A program made the translations under genes and the position numbers. Positions 10,291 to 21,312 of a DNA stretch of 64,000 bases are shown in pieces. The notes beneath the pieces were generated by a model. It ran no database searches and had not been told where the DNA came from. It saw only the letters and a program-made list of their open reading frames with translations. The stretch is from Corallium rubrum (Eukaryota > Cnidaria > Anthozoa > Scleralcyonacea > Coralliidae): positions 2,497,612 through 2,561,611 of the forward strand of contig OZ036008.1 in NCBI GenBank assembly GCA_964035015.1, in the 5' to 3' direction. Every line of letters starts with the position of its first letter. Positions within the stretch are counted from its first letter, which is position 1.

Positions 10291-10493
10291 TTTATTTATC
10301 ACGAGCTTTCGGCTGCCAGACTGCAGCCTTCAACGGGTAGTTACAAAAAACAATGATTGCAGACGACTACGGTTTACAATTACAGACTATACGCCTACGC
10401 TACGATTAACAATACAATGACAAACAAATAACTGGATGTGACAGTTTCGTGATAAATAAATATTTTCAACCAGAGAACGTCTCCAAAATCATC
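10258..10493. mobile_element. Palindrome-ended insertion with 47-bp arms inside a LINE
   Basis: 10258-10304 is the exact reverse complement of 10447-10493. The 142 bp between include a CTTTCGGCTGCCAGACTGCAGCC block that also occurs near 6940. The arms contain part of the LINE coding sequence (GATGATTTTGGAGACG), so the arms arose at the insertion site and not in the inserted DNA alone. Confidence 0.8.
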
Positions 10494-10496
10494 ATG

Positions 10497-10766
10497 TTCA
10501 ATCCTGGTCGCACTTCCAGCATTTTTAGATTTAATTAATGTTAGGCAACACGCGCGGTATCCGTTGCGCTCTGGTGCTATAGCACTGTTTTATCATTTCC
10601 CAAAGGAAAAATGTTACGTACCTTTGGTGATCGATCATTTAGTATGGCGGCACCAAAACTCTGGAATGAGCTTCCAGTTGATCTCCGCAATGTTTCATCT
10701 TTAGAGACTTTTAAATCTTGCCTGAAATCTTATCTTTTAAAATTGGCATTTAGTCATCTGTTTTAG
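10497..10766 (+). pseudogene. LINE reverse transcriptase C-terminal fragment, part 2
   Basis: The frame gives RYPLRS, then FGDRSFSMAAPKLWNELP, FKSCLKSYLL and a TAG at 10764. This is the normal carboxyl end of the same LINE protein. The stretch between RYPLRS and FGDRSF carries a frame disturbance. A (TTA)n tail (10857-10875) follows. Confidence 0.75.
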
Positions 10767-10880
10767 AACTGTAACGATAAGTATGTATTTTGTTATCATA
10801 TTGTTGTAATGCGCTTTTGATCATTTTATGTAAAAGGCGCAATATGAATTGTTAAATTATTATTATTATTATTATTTTTC

Positions 10881-11100
10881 ATATGAGGCGGGCTAGCCTG
10901 GTTAGCTGGCTGATTTTAAGACACGAAAATCTTATTACGTCTATTTGAGAAATACAAAATTAAATCACATAAAGAAGAAAAATTGGATTTGTTTTTCTGT
11001 AGGTATAGCACACGTAGTATTATATTTCCTTTTTGTAGTCAAAGAACGATTTTCGTAACTTAAAATCAGCCTGGTAACCGGGCCAGCCCGCCTCATATCA
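10881..11100. mobile_element. Fold-back MITE, about 40-bp TIRs
   Basis: ATGAGGCGGGCTAGCC ... GCTGATTTTAAG at the left is matched inverted by CTTAAAATCAGC ... AGCCCGCCTCAT at the right. The 220-bp element has no coding capacity. Confidence 0.7.
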
Positions 11101-12690
11101 ACAGCCCCTTGGTACACCAAGCTGGCAAACGAACCACATGCACTACATGTATACGTACAACACGTTGCTCGTCATTCAGTGGTTGTATTAACTGACGTAA
11201 GTATGTTTTATCTTCACTAGGTACTCTCTGATGCATTGAACAAGCTGTGTTCGTAAAGATGTTAACATGAAAGAAATTTAGGGTAATTTAGTTTAATTAG
11301 GCTGACTGATTTAAACATTGTAGCGTCACAACAGTTTTATATACTGGCATGTGCTTGTTTAGTCTCAAAAAATAACTGTAACAAGATCTACATTACAATT
11401 AAGGGCTATATTTGGTTTCTGCAATTTGGGTGTATTATTATGAATTAATTTTTGATATACAGGTACAAATAAAAGTTAACATCTTCGTTCATCTTGTATT
11501 TACCCATTTGGCCTGGGAGCGCACTGTGGTATTTGGATTCAGGTTAAGATCCGAGGCGGTGATATCTTGAACTGACCACCCCACTCGGGATAGCTTGCAC
11601 CTATCACACCAATGTAAATTGGTGGAAAAAGAACTTACAATTTGCACCATTGAATGAAGGGCCCAGACAAGTGGTGTGTAAAGGAAGAAGAAGACAAAAG
11701 AAAGTTTTCCGAGCAACAGAATGTACGTCTGGCTGTTTGTCGTTACCAGTCTCTTAATAACCACCCCCGACCTACGTCTACACCAATATAACGAACAAGG
11801 CGCGGTTACCTAGCTGTTAACCTTGGTTATTGCATAACCCTACAAAAATTAATTAATCTGCAGTGGCATTGCTCCCACGTTCTCAAATCATTAATAATTC
11901 ATGAACCAAAAACAAAAGAAACTAATGTTTAATCATTGCTTTGAGTACTAGTACTTTGAGATAATACAAAATACGTTTTCAAAGTCTTGGGACTTTGAAA
12001 TAAGGTAAATTATATTACGTTTCAGAGGTATCTTGGGAGTTTTGAGTTTGAGAAGTCAGTTCAAATACTCGACGTCGGATTTTAGCGGGATTACAAAGCC
12101 CTTGTTCATTAAAAAGGCTCGCCTTTTGCTCGCCTTTTCAAAAAGCACTCGGGCTTTTTCCTCATTCTCGTATTTGAACTATTACTTCAAAATCGAATGA
12201 TTTTATACATAACGTGATTTGATGTTTCATCGCTCGACGACGGACACCAGCTGGATAGTTTCACTCCAACGTCGTTTTCTTGCAGAAATGCTAGTCGGAA
12301 ACCTGTTCTGTTGCCCACGAAGGTAAATTGATGGTTGTTCCTTCCAAGGCGAATTCGAATTCATAATTTCTAAGTAAAATCGAACGATTTTGTGTGTCCG
12401 TGTAGTGTCAAACAGCGTGATCGTTTGTTTATACCGTTTCCGATTTCATATGATCAATAAATATTGATAATCTCACATGTGTGATTATTCATGATAATTT
12501 CACATGTATCGATTATAATATAATATTTTCAAACATATTATATATATAATCCTATTAATGAGAGATGTTCTATTTTCAGATTTTCAGATATAATGATATT
12601 TATTCAGGATATCCACATCACCAATGTGGATACCCACGTCACTCATGTTTCAATAATCCATCTCTTTTAAAACTAGCCATGTATTGGATT
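11100..12690. other. No supported gene
   Basis: AT-rich unique-looking sequence. A minus-strand open frame at 11764-11489 has no recognisable domain or splice context. AAAATCGAACGATTTT-type palindromes occur near 12380 and also near 8365, suggesting an old dispersed repeat. Confidence 0.4.
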
Positions 12691-12812
12691 CATCTAAGCC
12701 CGATATGGCAAAATATTTAAGTCGAAAATTCAGTTTTGGGTGAGACCGAAGGTTGAGCCTAATATTAAAATTTGAGACTTAAATTTTTTCCGTATCGGGC
12801 GAAGATGAATAT
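12689..12812. mobile_element. Short fold-back element
   Basis: TTCATCTAAGCCCGATATGG ... TTAAGTC is mirrored by GACTTAA ... CCGTATCGGGCGAAGATGAA. It is about 120 bp, a hairpin-type MITE with no ORF. Confidence 0.6.
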
Positions 12813-13860
12813 TATATCGAACAAATAATCGTGCAATCGGCAAGTAAATATACCTTGTGCACCTGTCTAAAGGTTACTGCGCAATATGTAGTTGTCTACC
12901 CTGCGAATCAGAGCCCCTTTCCGACCTACGCAGGCTTCGGGGGAAAGTGGGCTCTGCCAACAAACTCGATATTTCTTTTTGAGCATGCGTGAATGGTTGC
13001 CAAGATACTATTTTGGGCCCAGGCTCTAAGGCGTTACTTTAAAACACATCGATGTATTGTTCTCTATTTATTTCATGCATGTGAAAATTGAAAGTTATTT
13101 CGTATGCATACTTGTACTATCAGTGTGTACTACTGATCAACAAGGCCAGTGTTTGATGTTATATTAAAAGTCAAAACAAATCAAGCTACTGATATATGTT
13201 AAACTTCACAACGATGTGGCGGATAACATAATTTTGCAAACTGGCTAAAAAAAAGCATCTTGGCAAAGGTGTAGTTACAAAACTAATTATATTGTAAAAT
13301 TTATTCAAGATATTTAGTTGTTGGCAAATGTAGGCCCAATTGCCCAAATTAGATAACCCTATCTCATAGAAAATAATAAACTCATTCTGATTAATCCTCT
13401 GAATGCCATGATAACTTATTTGAATCATTACCCCCAAGTTTTCTGTGAGTGAAAATATATTGTTCAACTGGGCACATCCATTCGTAGTGTAGCTTGTTCA
13501 GTTGATCAAATTTCCCGAATTCATTGGGTCCTTTAGCAGTATTTCCATGCATATTCTGAGTAAATTCTGAATAAGAACGGCCTGGGAGTTCGCTCCATCG
13601 AACTCGCAAATTCCATTTTCCCGCACATTTTGGGGCTATTAATATACGAAAACTATAATTGTGCAACAGTAAAATATAGCGAAAGTGGGGCCATCCAACA
13701 TGGCGGCTGTTGCCGAATTCCGACCACTTCCGACTTCAATGCTCTATCCAGTCTTTTATATAGATCAGTGGTCAAACCGGGCACATATTTACATGGAGAA
13801 TCCGATCTACTTGGAACATTGTTTTCGGTTTTGGAACACTATTTTCTGTGCCGCCCGTAG
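12812..13860. other. No supported gene
   Basis: Open frames on both strands near 13186-13860 overlap each other and show no domain, signal or splice support. CCATCCAACATGGCGGC near 13690 resembles a YY1-type promoter element, but no gene start downstream could be supported. Confidence 0.35.
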
Positions 13861-13865
13861 GCTAC

Positions 13866-13931
13866 GTTTACACGACGAAATAGGACGAATTCGAGACCGG
13901 TCTCGAATTTGTCCGTTACCGTGTAAACGGC
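13866..13931. repeat. Small nested palindrome
   Basis: GTTTACAC and GTGTAAAC flank a 22-bp perfect palindrome, AATTCGAGACCGGTCTCG and its completion (13888-13909), in turn bordered by GGAC/GTCC. A tiny fold-back element. Confidence 0.7.
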
Positions 13932-14021
13932 AAATTAATGTCTTCCATTTAGCACGACTCACACCAACTTCATTCATGCGTATCAAGTCATTTTCAAGTC
14001 AAACCGCGTTTACATGAATCA

Positions 14022-14215
14022 AAATATAGTAAGGTTAGATATACTGCCGAAACAGAGAACGTAGGAGTCTAACGTTTCGAGCGAAGGCCCTTTCTCTCTG
14101 GCGAAGGGCCGTCGCTCGAAACGTTAGACTCCTACGTTCTCTGTTTCGGCAGTATATCTAACCTTACTATATTTTGATTGTTGTTTCTACACTGCCTGCG
14201 CAGCACGCTACTTTT
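14022..14215. mobile_element. Palindromic Penelope-terminal-repeat element with 13-bp TSD
   Basis: An inverted pair of terminal-repeat units (ATAGTAAGGTTAGATATACTGCCG ... and its mirror) meets near 14095, followed by the tail GATTGTTGTTTCTACACTGCC ... CGCTACTTTT. Direct 13-bp copies, TTTACATGAATCA, flank it at 14009-14021 and 14216-14228. The TSD defines a complete insertion of about 194 bp. The inner CTGGCGAAGGGCCGTCGCTCGAAACG resembles the hammerhead-type core of Penelope-like terminal repeats. Confidence 0.8.
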
Positions 14216-14439
14216 TTTACATGAATCAGATTGGAGACGTTCAAGTCGTCCTTGCTTGAATCTCAAGTCAATCCACTCCACGGCGTGGATTGACTTCAGC
14301 CATCCGTTTCGATCAGACCGAAAACTTTCAATCTTCTTCATGTAAACACAACAAGAAACAACAACATGGGAGATTTGACTTGAACTGTAGTTGAACACTC
14401 AATCCGCTTCATGCAAACAGGGCCTAAGATAAGTTCTCT

Positions 14440-14545
14440 GTCAGCTTGAGTGCATCGAATGAGCTAATCTAATGAAAGCCCAAGTCAACAGGACGAAGCT
14501 CAGAAAATAAATAATAATAAACGTGTTGTACATCTAAACCTTTGT
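14440..14545. repeat. Copy of a segment duplicated at 17408-17520
   Basis: TCAGCTTGAGTGCATCGAATG through AAACCTTTGTATCGATAAA is repeated with only two or three substitutions at 17408-17520, about 3 kb away in the same orientation. Confidence 0.85.
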
Positions 14546-15049
14546 ATCGATAAAATAGTCATATCTATCCATGAAAAAAAAACCCAAAAAACCAAAAGTT
14601 TGGGGACACGGAACTTAGCCCCCCCAAAAATATGGTGTTCATTCGATGCAACTTAACAGATTCCACATGGTTGGTTTATTTAACTTTATTATATTGCCAT
14701 GGCTAGTAACTAACTCAAGTGAAATCTGTCTATTAATTTATGTGGATCTATTCATCAGAATTAATAGGATGTGTATCAATTCTAACTTGGGCTTACTTTA
14801 GGGGATCTTTGTCAAGTGAGTGAAACAGTGATTAACTATTCATCCAGCTTGAGTGTAATGGGGTGAAGCAAATCGGAATAGCATTTCCAAAGGTTAATTT
14901 GTGTGGTTGTTAAGTACACTTCACGCGTTTCCGATAGTTAAGTATCAACAAAGCCAGCTAGGGTGCCTCTTGTCTATACATCCTATAATCTTCCAACAAA
15001 TTCGAAATACAAAGAAGAGTGAGCTATATGCTAGTGTATATCGTCTTAA

Positions 15050-15759
15050 GGTTACTGTAGACCTTCAAACCAAATTTTATTTTATTTTGATTCGCTGAAA
15101 GTGAAGCATTTTATGAGGGCTGTCAGATTCTGGAAAGGAAATCATGTTTTTTTTTATTTCTGAACAAGGAAAAAGCGCATTATTTACTTTCACTTATAGG
15201 CCGGAAGTGACAAGAGGTTTCTTTCACACGGCTTTCTCTCAAAGAAATGTTTTGAGCTAAAGTAAGGACTTTAAAAAGCTATAAGCGAACACGAATTTAT
15301 CAGAATTATCTAAAAATTGATATTCGAGTAAATTATTATTGTGGTGACAAAAGTGTGTCTGGGAATTGTAAATTTTCAATATTTATCGTTTTACTTTTAC
15401 GGCCTTTTATGCAAGCCCATTCAACCTGTGAGAGCTGTAATAGTAAAAATTCGATAACTCTAAAAGTATTTGGAATTTTTACAAACCCAGACACACTTTT
15501 TATCTATCATATATACTGCCAATTTTCAGAGCATTATGGTAAATAGTTGTTCGTTTATAGCATTTCGAATTGGAATGAAAACTTTAATAAACAGAAGCGC
15601 TATTTTTGTTTGCGTTCATAAAATGACCAACTGTTTTGCTGCAGTCTTGTAGCCAGTAAAATCAGCTTTCGAATAATGTATAGGTTTTGGTATATGCAAT
15701 AAACGAAAGAAGCGCTATAATGTTTTCCCTAAAACGCAACCCGAAGGGCTACAGTAACC
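15050..15759. mobile_element. TTAA-flanked MITE
   Basis: GGTTACTGTAGACCTTC at the left end is mirrored by GAAGGGCTACAGTAACC at the right end, and TTAA borders both sides (15046-15049, 15760-15763). Inner inverted blocks (GTGTGTCTGGG / CCCAGACACAC) are also present. TTAA flanks suggest piggyBac-type mobilisation, although the GG start is not the usual CC start. No transposase is encoded. Confidence 0.55.
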
Positions 15760-17200
15760 TTAACTCAATGTTGTTCGTCGATCGACTGCAGAGTGTCACT
15801 CCGTCAAAGCACGGTATAGACCTATGAATATGAACGAGTTTTAATTTCTGATTGGCTATATAAGTAACCAATCATATGCACTGGCAATTACCAATTCGCT
15901 GCCATGCTCGTTACTGATTAAGGTTATAGGATTTTTGTTTGGATTAGGTGAAAACATAGGGAAAACAAAAAGGTTGGGGTAACAGAACTTATAGCCCCAA
16001 AAGAAAATACGGTGTTCAATTGATCCAATTTAACAGGTACCACACGGTTGGGTTATAATAATCGAAGTGGCTATAGGTCTGGTATCCGGAACTCGTTCAA
16101 GAAAAACTAAAGGTAGCGCAGCCATATTCCGATTACACGTTATAACTGTCTTAACGCGTGTTTGCTTGTTGTCTTTTATTAATGCCTTTCCTTCTTCGAT
16201 TCGCTCAGCTCAGCTGTGTCAACCAGTGTATACTCAAATACAGCCACTGAATGTGTGATGGCATTCTTTTACGTTATGAGAATGTTTTAATTCATATTAA
16301 TAATCTTGAACCTAAGGTAAAACCTTACATTACATGAGCCAGCTAGCTATAAACTCTTGTCACGAAATTCCCTTATCGGTTCTCTTATCTTATTTAACCA
16401 AACAAGTCCGGCTCATGTTAACAGCCCCTATAAAGAAACTGCATGTTTACATGGGAAGCGTGATGGTTTGCCTTAATTTGTCTCATTCCGTCTTATTCAC
16501 TGATCTCAAATAATCTTATTCCGTCTATATAATGTAAAGGAAGTGGTTTCTAAACTGAGAGACAATAAATGTCGAATGTAAAAGGTAGACTGCTGCATAG
16601 GCAGTGTTTTCCATATGACAAAAGCAAGGGGGGCTGAAGTGCTGAACAGGGCCTTTCTAAGAATTTTCCCGTGGGGGGTGTTTACAAAAAGGGATTCTTC
16701 TAGGGGGGTCCGGGGCATGCCCTCCCGGAAATTTTTGAAATTTAGAGTCTTGGAAATTTTGAGCCATTTCCTGCATTCTGAGGGGTGATTTTTAAGAACA
16801 CTGAAGGTCATGAAATGTCATAAAAACTAGTTAAAATACAACACATTTCAACAATTTTTCAATGTTGTGTTTACTAGGTTGACTTATCACTGTATATGGG
16901 TGTTTTTGGCTGACAGGAATGAGGCTGCAACAGTTACTTTAGCCTAACGAGTAACCTATAATTTGTGAATGGTGATTGATGAGTCAGTTGCTGCAAAATT
17001 TCTGGGGGGGCTGATCTGGGGGGGCGGGGGGGGGGGGCTCGGCCCCCCATTGAGATTTCTCCGGGGGCTAAAGCCCCTCAGCCCCCCATACTCTACGCCT
17101 ATGAAAGCAAAGCAAAAACCTTTGTAAACTGCCAAAATTTTAGTAAAGAAATGCTGACGTTTTGACCAATGGATAGTGCTAGTGGTTGGTGATAGAACCG
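15760..17200. other. Unassigned, with C/G-rich repeat islands
   Basis: No exon supported. The stretch 16620-16760 (GGGGGGTCCGGGGCATGCCCTCCC) and 18230-18300 share a dispersed repeat. 17005-17065 is a G-run/C-run hairpin with G-quadruplex potential. Confidence 0.45.
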
Positions 17201-17202
17201 AA

Positions 17203-17402
17203 AATCAGACTGAAGCTCAGTTAAAAGCTATCAAAAATACTTTACGCACACAAGCAATAGTCCTTGGTTTGTTAACAAACTACAATTATGTATCCTAATT
17301 CATATATGACAAATTTGTTAAACAATGTGGAGTAATGATGTCAAATCTCCAATTGCTTTTGAGTCTGTAAGATGTCCTTGATTTCTAAGCTGTTCGTACA
17401 GT
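17203..17402. repeat. Partial upstream copy of the MIS12 3' end
   Basis: Two blocks here repeat sequence at the 3' end of MIS12: 17203-17274 repeats 17580-17650, and 17330-17401 is identical over 72 bp to 17651-17722, which contains the last coding codons and stop of MIS12 on the minus strand. It is a local duplication lying just downstream of the gene. It carries only the final 20 or so codons and no acceptor, so it is not a functional exon. Confidence 0.85.
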
Positions 17403-17407
17403 TGTTT

Positions 17408-17520
17408 GTCAGCTTGAGTGCATCGAATGAGCTAATCTAATGAAAGCCCAAGTCAACAGGACGAAGCTCAGAAAATAAATAATAATAAACGTGTTGTACA
17501 TCTGAACCTTTGTATTGATA
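17408..17520. repeat. Second copy of the 14440-14545 segment
   Basis: Same sequence and orientation as 14440-14545. It lies between the two partial MIS12 3' copies, so it was either part of the 3' UTR region before duplication or inserted afterwards. Confidence 0.85.
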
Positions 17521-17661
17521 AATCAGACTGAAGCTAATCCCGATAGTAACGAGGGCCGCAACTTTGGGAACATCACAGCAATCAGACTGAAGCTCACTAA
17601 AAGCTATCAAAAATACTTTACGCACACAAGCAATAGTACTTGGTTTGATTGAGTAATGATG

Positions 17662-17794
17662 TCAAATCTCCAATTGCTTTTGAGTCTGTAAGATGTCCTT
17701 GATTTCTAAGCTGTTCGTACAGGCAGAGTTTATGATTTCCTTCAAGCTGTTCTGGTGGATCTCATTGCAGGCGTTGTCGAACCATTGTTCCAAT
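17662..17794 (-). CDS. MIS12: MIS12 kinetochore protein, terminal exon
   Basis: On the minus strand the acceptor TTTCTTAG ends at 17795 and the exon runs from 17794 to the TGA at 17662. Its first base completes the split Arg codon left by exon 20837-21312 (CG|A). The residues are LEQWFDNACNEIHQNSLK, then IINSACTN, then ILQTQKQLEI-stop. It is helical and Glu/Gln-rich, as expected for the C-terminal stalk of MIS12. Joined to exon 1 it gives 202 residues, very near the roughly 205 of vertebrate MIS12. The exon's 3' end is partly duplicated just downstream (17330-17401). Confidence 0.8.
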
Positions 17795-19605
17795 CTAAGA
17801 AATTTATTACAAAACATTTTTCTTATTAATTAACAATTAGACAACAAGATCCATAGACAACAAGGACGAGTTGTCTGATTGTTTTAATATAAAACAACTA
17901 GTCAGACAAACTATTATTTTAGAGAAACAAACTAAAACCTCAGCAAAATGTGAGTTTTCTGCCATTATTTTGTTTATAATAAAATAATAATAATAATAAT
18001 AATAATAATAATTGCAGCTGTCAGTTCAGGTTCGTTCTCACTCCCCCCAACTACAAAGCCATAAGAACATCTGTGAAGGAGGCTAATAGAGTAGTGGTCT
18101 GTACAATAAAAATGACTGTCTATATACAGTAGTGGTCTTTATAATAGTGAGTAGCTCAATCCATCAGATGAGAATGCAGCATTTGTAATCAGAGCCTTAG
18201 CCAGGATTAGTAATCTACCCATCCAAAGTGCCCACACTTCTAGGGGGTCTGAGGGCATGCCCCCCCCCCCCCCTCAAAAAATGTTGAAGTCAGGTCTTTT
18301 GAAAACTTGATTCTGAGCATTCTGGAAAACAAAAGTACTCTAAATTGGAAAGCAAACAACAGTATAATCTATCGTTTTCTTTGTCTATATTTAACAATCA
18401 GTCACCCACGCTATTTTGTACTGAAAACACATGCATTTGTGTCAGCAGTTGTAGAATGCTACACACGTGATGTTGTCACGTTGATATCTGCCTCTCTGCA
18501 GATTAAGCCAAATTTAGTCCTAAAATACTTTTAAAATGTTTCCAAAAACATAGGAACTTGGATCTTGTCGTCTTGCACAATGATTGTTGAATATCATAGC
18601 AAAACTAAAGCTTGTACGGTTGTATTAAAGAACTAAAAACGAAATATTGGAGTTTTGTTTTAATAAATTTTTACTTCTCCACCTGTTGTTTAATATGAAA
18701 TTATAATAGTCCACTTCAGTAGTTGTTTATACTAATAGGATATAAAGATCATTTCAGATAAACATATCCCAGCCTAAACCAGTTAATAAATAACATATGG
18801 ACATATGAATATTGGAAGTATGAATATTAGTGGAAGTAAAAAGTGCAAAATGCAAGATCGGAACCTAGACTCAGCCTACCACATGTAGCCCAGGTAAAAA
18901 TCAATCAAGAGCAATTATCTAATTGATATTGATGTACATGTATTTGCCAATTGCTGAACAATTAATAGTAACAAGAGTCCATACGTTTGTCAACCAATAA
19001 CTATTGATTGCTATTGAGAGTCTAGGCACCAGGTTGTTTTGTGTGAGCTGATAATTACTGTAATTCATATTGATAATTGTTTGATATAACTGTTTATCGA
19101 TAATCAAAATATATATATATCATTATGACTCTCCCTCCCTCCCTCCCCAGGGCTCCCTCCCTCCCCGGGAGGGAGAGAGTCATAATGCATCTATCATCGG
19201 CTTCCCCCTGGGGCTGACCCTTGGGGAACCCCCCAGGAATCCAGGGGCTTTTGTTGATTTTTTACCTTTCCTTGTTCTCCCAGGCCGCAGGGAATTGGCA
19301 ACATTTTGCTCAGTCATATTACTCATGGGTCTTATACCCCGGGGTTTTGTCTTGAGCAGTTGGCGTTATAATGGCAGCATTTCCTGCAGTTTGGGAGCAT
19401 TTTTTCAAGGTTTTGACAGCGTGCTATTTTGAAAGTATTTTATAATATAATATACCTATACAAAACATGCCTGTTTATAATGCGTGGAATCTAAGTAGAT
19501 CAGTAAAAAGCAGTAGTGGCAAATTCAATTGAGGAATTTGTTAGCAAAGATATATATGATATAGTTAAAAGCTTCTAGGACAGCATCGGCCACGGTTGAA
19601 ATCCA

Positions 19606-20399
19606 AATATTACCAGGGTTAAGTCACGTTGGCCTGAAAAACAGAGAAAAATCTTCTCGACGTTTCGAGCGAAGGCCCTTCGTCAGGAGAAATTAGTAAA
19701 CAATTCACATGTGGTCACATGTATTTATAGCAGAACTACAATGGGAATCACGTGAACACATGTAAGCCAATAAAAACAAAGTAAACAAATAAATTAATAT
19801 GTAATTTTAGCCTGTGTGCAGGTGCTGACCCAATTTGTGGGTCAGCTCCCTGTAAATAGGCAAAGAAACAGGTTATAAATTACTATTTAAATCATCAGAA
19901 AAAGGTTAAGGAAAAGGTGTGGAATATGGTGGTGGAGTGAGCTAAATGAAAGAGAATCGCTCATTGAGGCCATGAGGGTGAATGGTACCAAGAAATGCGT
20001 CTCATTTACAAACTTGGTACCATTCACCCTCATGGCCTCAATGAGCGATTCTCTTTCATTTAGCTCACTCCACCACCATATTCCACACCTTTTCCTTAAC
20101 CTTTTTCTGATGATTTAAATAGTAATTTATAACCTGTTTCTTTGCCTATTTACAGGGAGCTGACCCACAAATTGGGTCAGCACCTGCACACAGGCTAAAA
20201 TTACATATTAATTTATTTGTTTACTTTGTTTTTATTGGCTTACATGTGTTCACGTGATTCCCATTGTAGCTCTGCTATAAATACGCGTGACCACATGTGA
20301 GTTGTTTACTAATTTCTCCTGACAAAAGGCCTTCGCTCGAAACGTCGAGAAGATTTTTCTCTGTTTTTCAGGCCAACGTGACTTAACCCTGGTAATATT
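19606..20399. mobile_element. Near-perfect palindrome, 387-bp arms, 20-nt loop
   Basis: 19606-19992 and 20013-20399 are inverted copies with few differences, separated by 20 nt. Each arm starts (from outside) AATATTACCAGGGTTAAG, carries a hammerhead-type core and continues with Penelope-terminal-repeat-like sequence. The right-arm core has CTGACAA instead of CTGACGA, a change in the conserved core, so the arms have begun to diverge. It lies inside the MIS12 intron. Confidence 0.9.
19653..19692 (-). ncRNA. Hammerhead-type ribozyme core of a Penelope-like terminal repeat
   Basis: On the minus strand TTCTC-CTGACGA, a small stem-loop (GGGC-CTTC-GCTC), GAAA, then CGTC-GAGAA follow in order. TTCTC and GAGAA pair as helix I, GGGC/GCTC as helix II, and helix III is almost absent, as is typical of the type I hammerheads reported from Penelope-like elements. 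One extra A lies between CTGACGA and helix II. Cleavage would fall after CGTC. Activity is inferred from the motif only. Confidence 0.55.
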
Positions 20400-20836
20400 T
20401 ATATATGATATATATTGTCATTGAAATTCGGTTCGAATAATATTTGGCATATTTTAACATATATAAATATATATTGTATTATACATTAATGGTCGTATAA
20501 TGGTTGCACTGTAAACTTTTATTACAACTAGTTTATATTTCTTGAAATTGGTCAAGGGCATCAATTGGCTAAAACAATACTATCATAATATAACAAATAT
20601 ATGTCCATATTTTTTTACTTATGACTTATGAAAAATGTTGTGATTTCTCTTAAAATATTCAAGTCACACAGAATCTTGTACCCAGGGAGTGGGGGCTTTT
20701 TCCAATTTTTTACTAATAGATCATGCCCTGTACCCTGGGGTATTTGTTGTGATTGTATTGGGCTCTTGGACAAATCCCCCTGGGTCCCCGGGGGTCGGCC
20801 CCAGGGGGAAGCCGATGACAGATACATAAAACATAC

Positions 20837-21312
20837 CGTTTCAGATCATTCAAAATTTTCTGTACTTTTTCTCGTTCGTCCCGCAGCATTTCCTTAAAGC
20901 GAATCTCCTTCCTTATGCTGTTCTTGAGTTCCATGATTTCTTTGTCTATATTAGCTTCACTATCATCCGTGTTTAAACTGTCATTACCCTTATGCACTTG
21001 ATCCTCTGGTAGCAACACTCCAGGAGGTATAATAAGTATATTCCTCAACATGTAAAGCTCCATTTTATCCATACTAGCATCAACACTTCGGTGGCATTTG
21101 GCAATGAGCTTCTTGCAGCCGTCGCGAATCTGAGATCTCAGAATTTCGTCTTTGTTTGAGAATTCTTCATCCAAGACTTTCCCCATTTCTTTAAAGCATT
21201 CTTGTATGTAGTCGTTGATAGCGTTATAAACGCCGTCGACGAACGACTTCGGCGTAAAGCCGAAGAATTGGGTCACATACTCGAAGTCTTCGACCTCACT
21301 GTTTACCGCCAT
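20837..21312 (-). CDS. MIS12: MIS12 kinetochore protein, first exon
   Basis: MIS12 is a subunit of the four-protein MIS12 complex that links centromeric chromatin (CENP-C) to the NDC80 complex at the outer kinetochore. The exon starts at the ATG at 21312 and ends at the donor GTATGT (20836-20831) after 158 full codons. Visible family features: QFFGFTPKSFVDGVYNAI near residues 15-32 (the conserved 'QFFGFTPQ' N-terminus), CKKLIAKC near 65-72, and PPGVLLPEDQVHK near 97-109 (the conserved 'ILLPED' block). An acidic linker and a Glu/Lys/Arg coiled coil follow (about 120-158). The exon leaves in phase 2 and joins 17794-17662 exactly. Upstream, about 300 bp separates it from a putative divergent PGS1 leader. 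It reads as intact. Confidence 0.88.

Larger units (their letters stand above)
17795..20836 (-). other. MIS12 intron, filled with mobile elements
   Basis: This 3.0-kb intron separates the two MIS12 exons. It contains an ATA microsatellite (17979-18012), a C14 tract and CATGCCCC repeat (18255-18290), a CCCTCCCT fold-back (19120-19190), a CGGCTTCCCCCTGGGGC repeat present in opposite orientations near 19197 and 20800, and the large palindrome at 19606-20399. No further coding exon is needed for frame continuity. Confidence 0.7.

Noticed and set aside
11489-11764. 91-residue minus-strand ORF
   Set aside because: No recognisable domain, no supporting splice or promoter signals, surrounded by repeat-like sequence.
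13685-14017. Overlapping ORFs after CAACATGGCGGC
   Set aside because: They run into a palindrome and a transposon TSD, and the protein resembles nothing I know.
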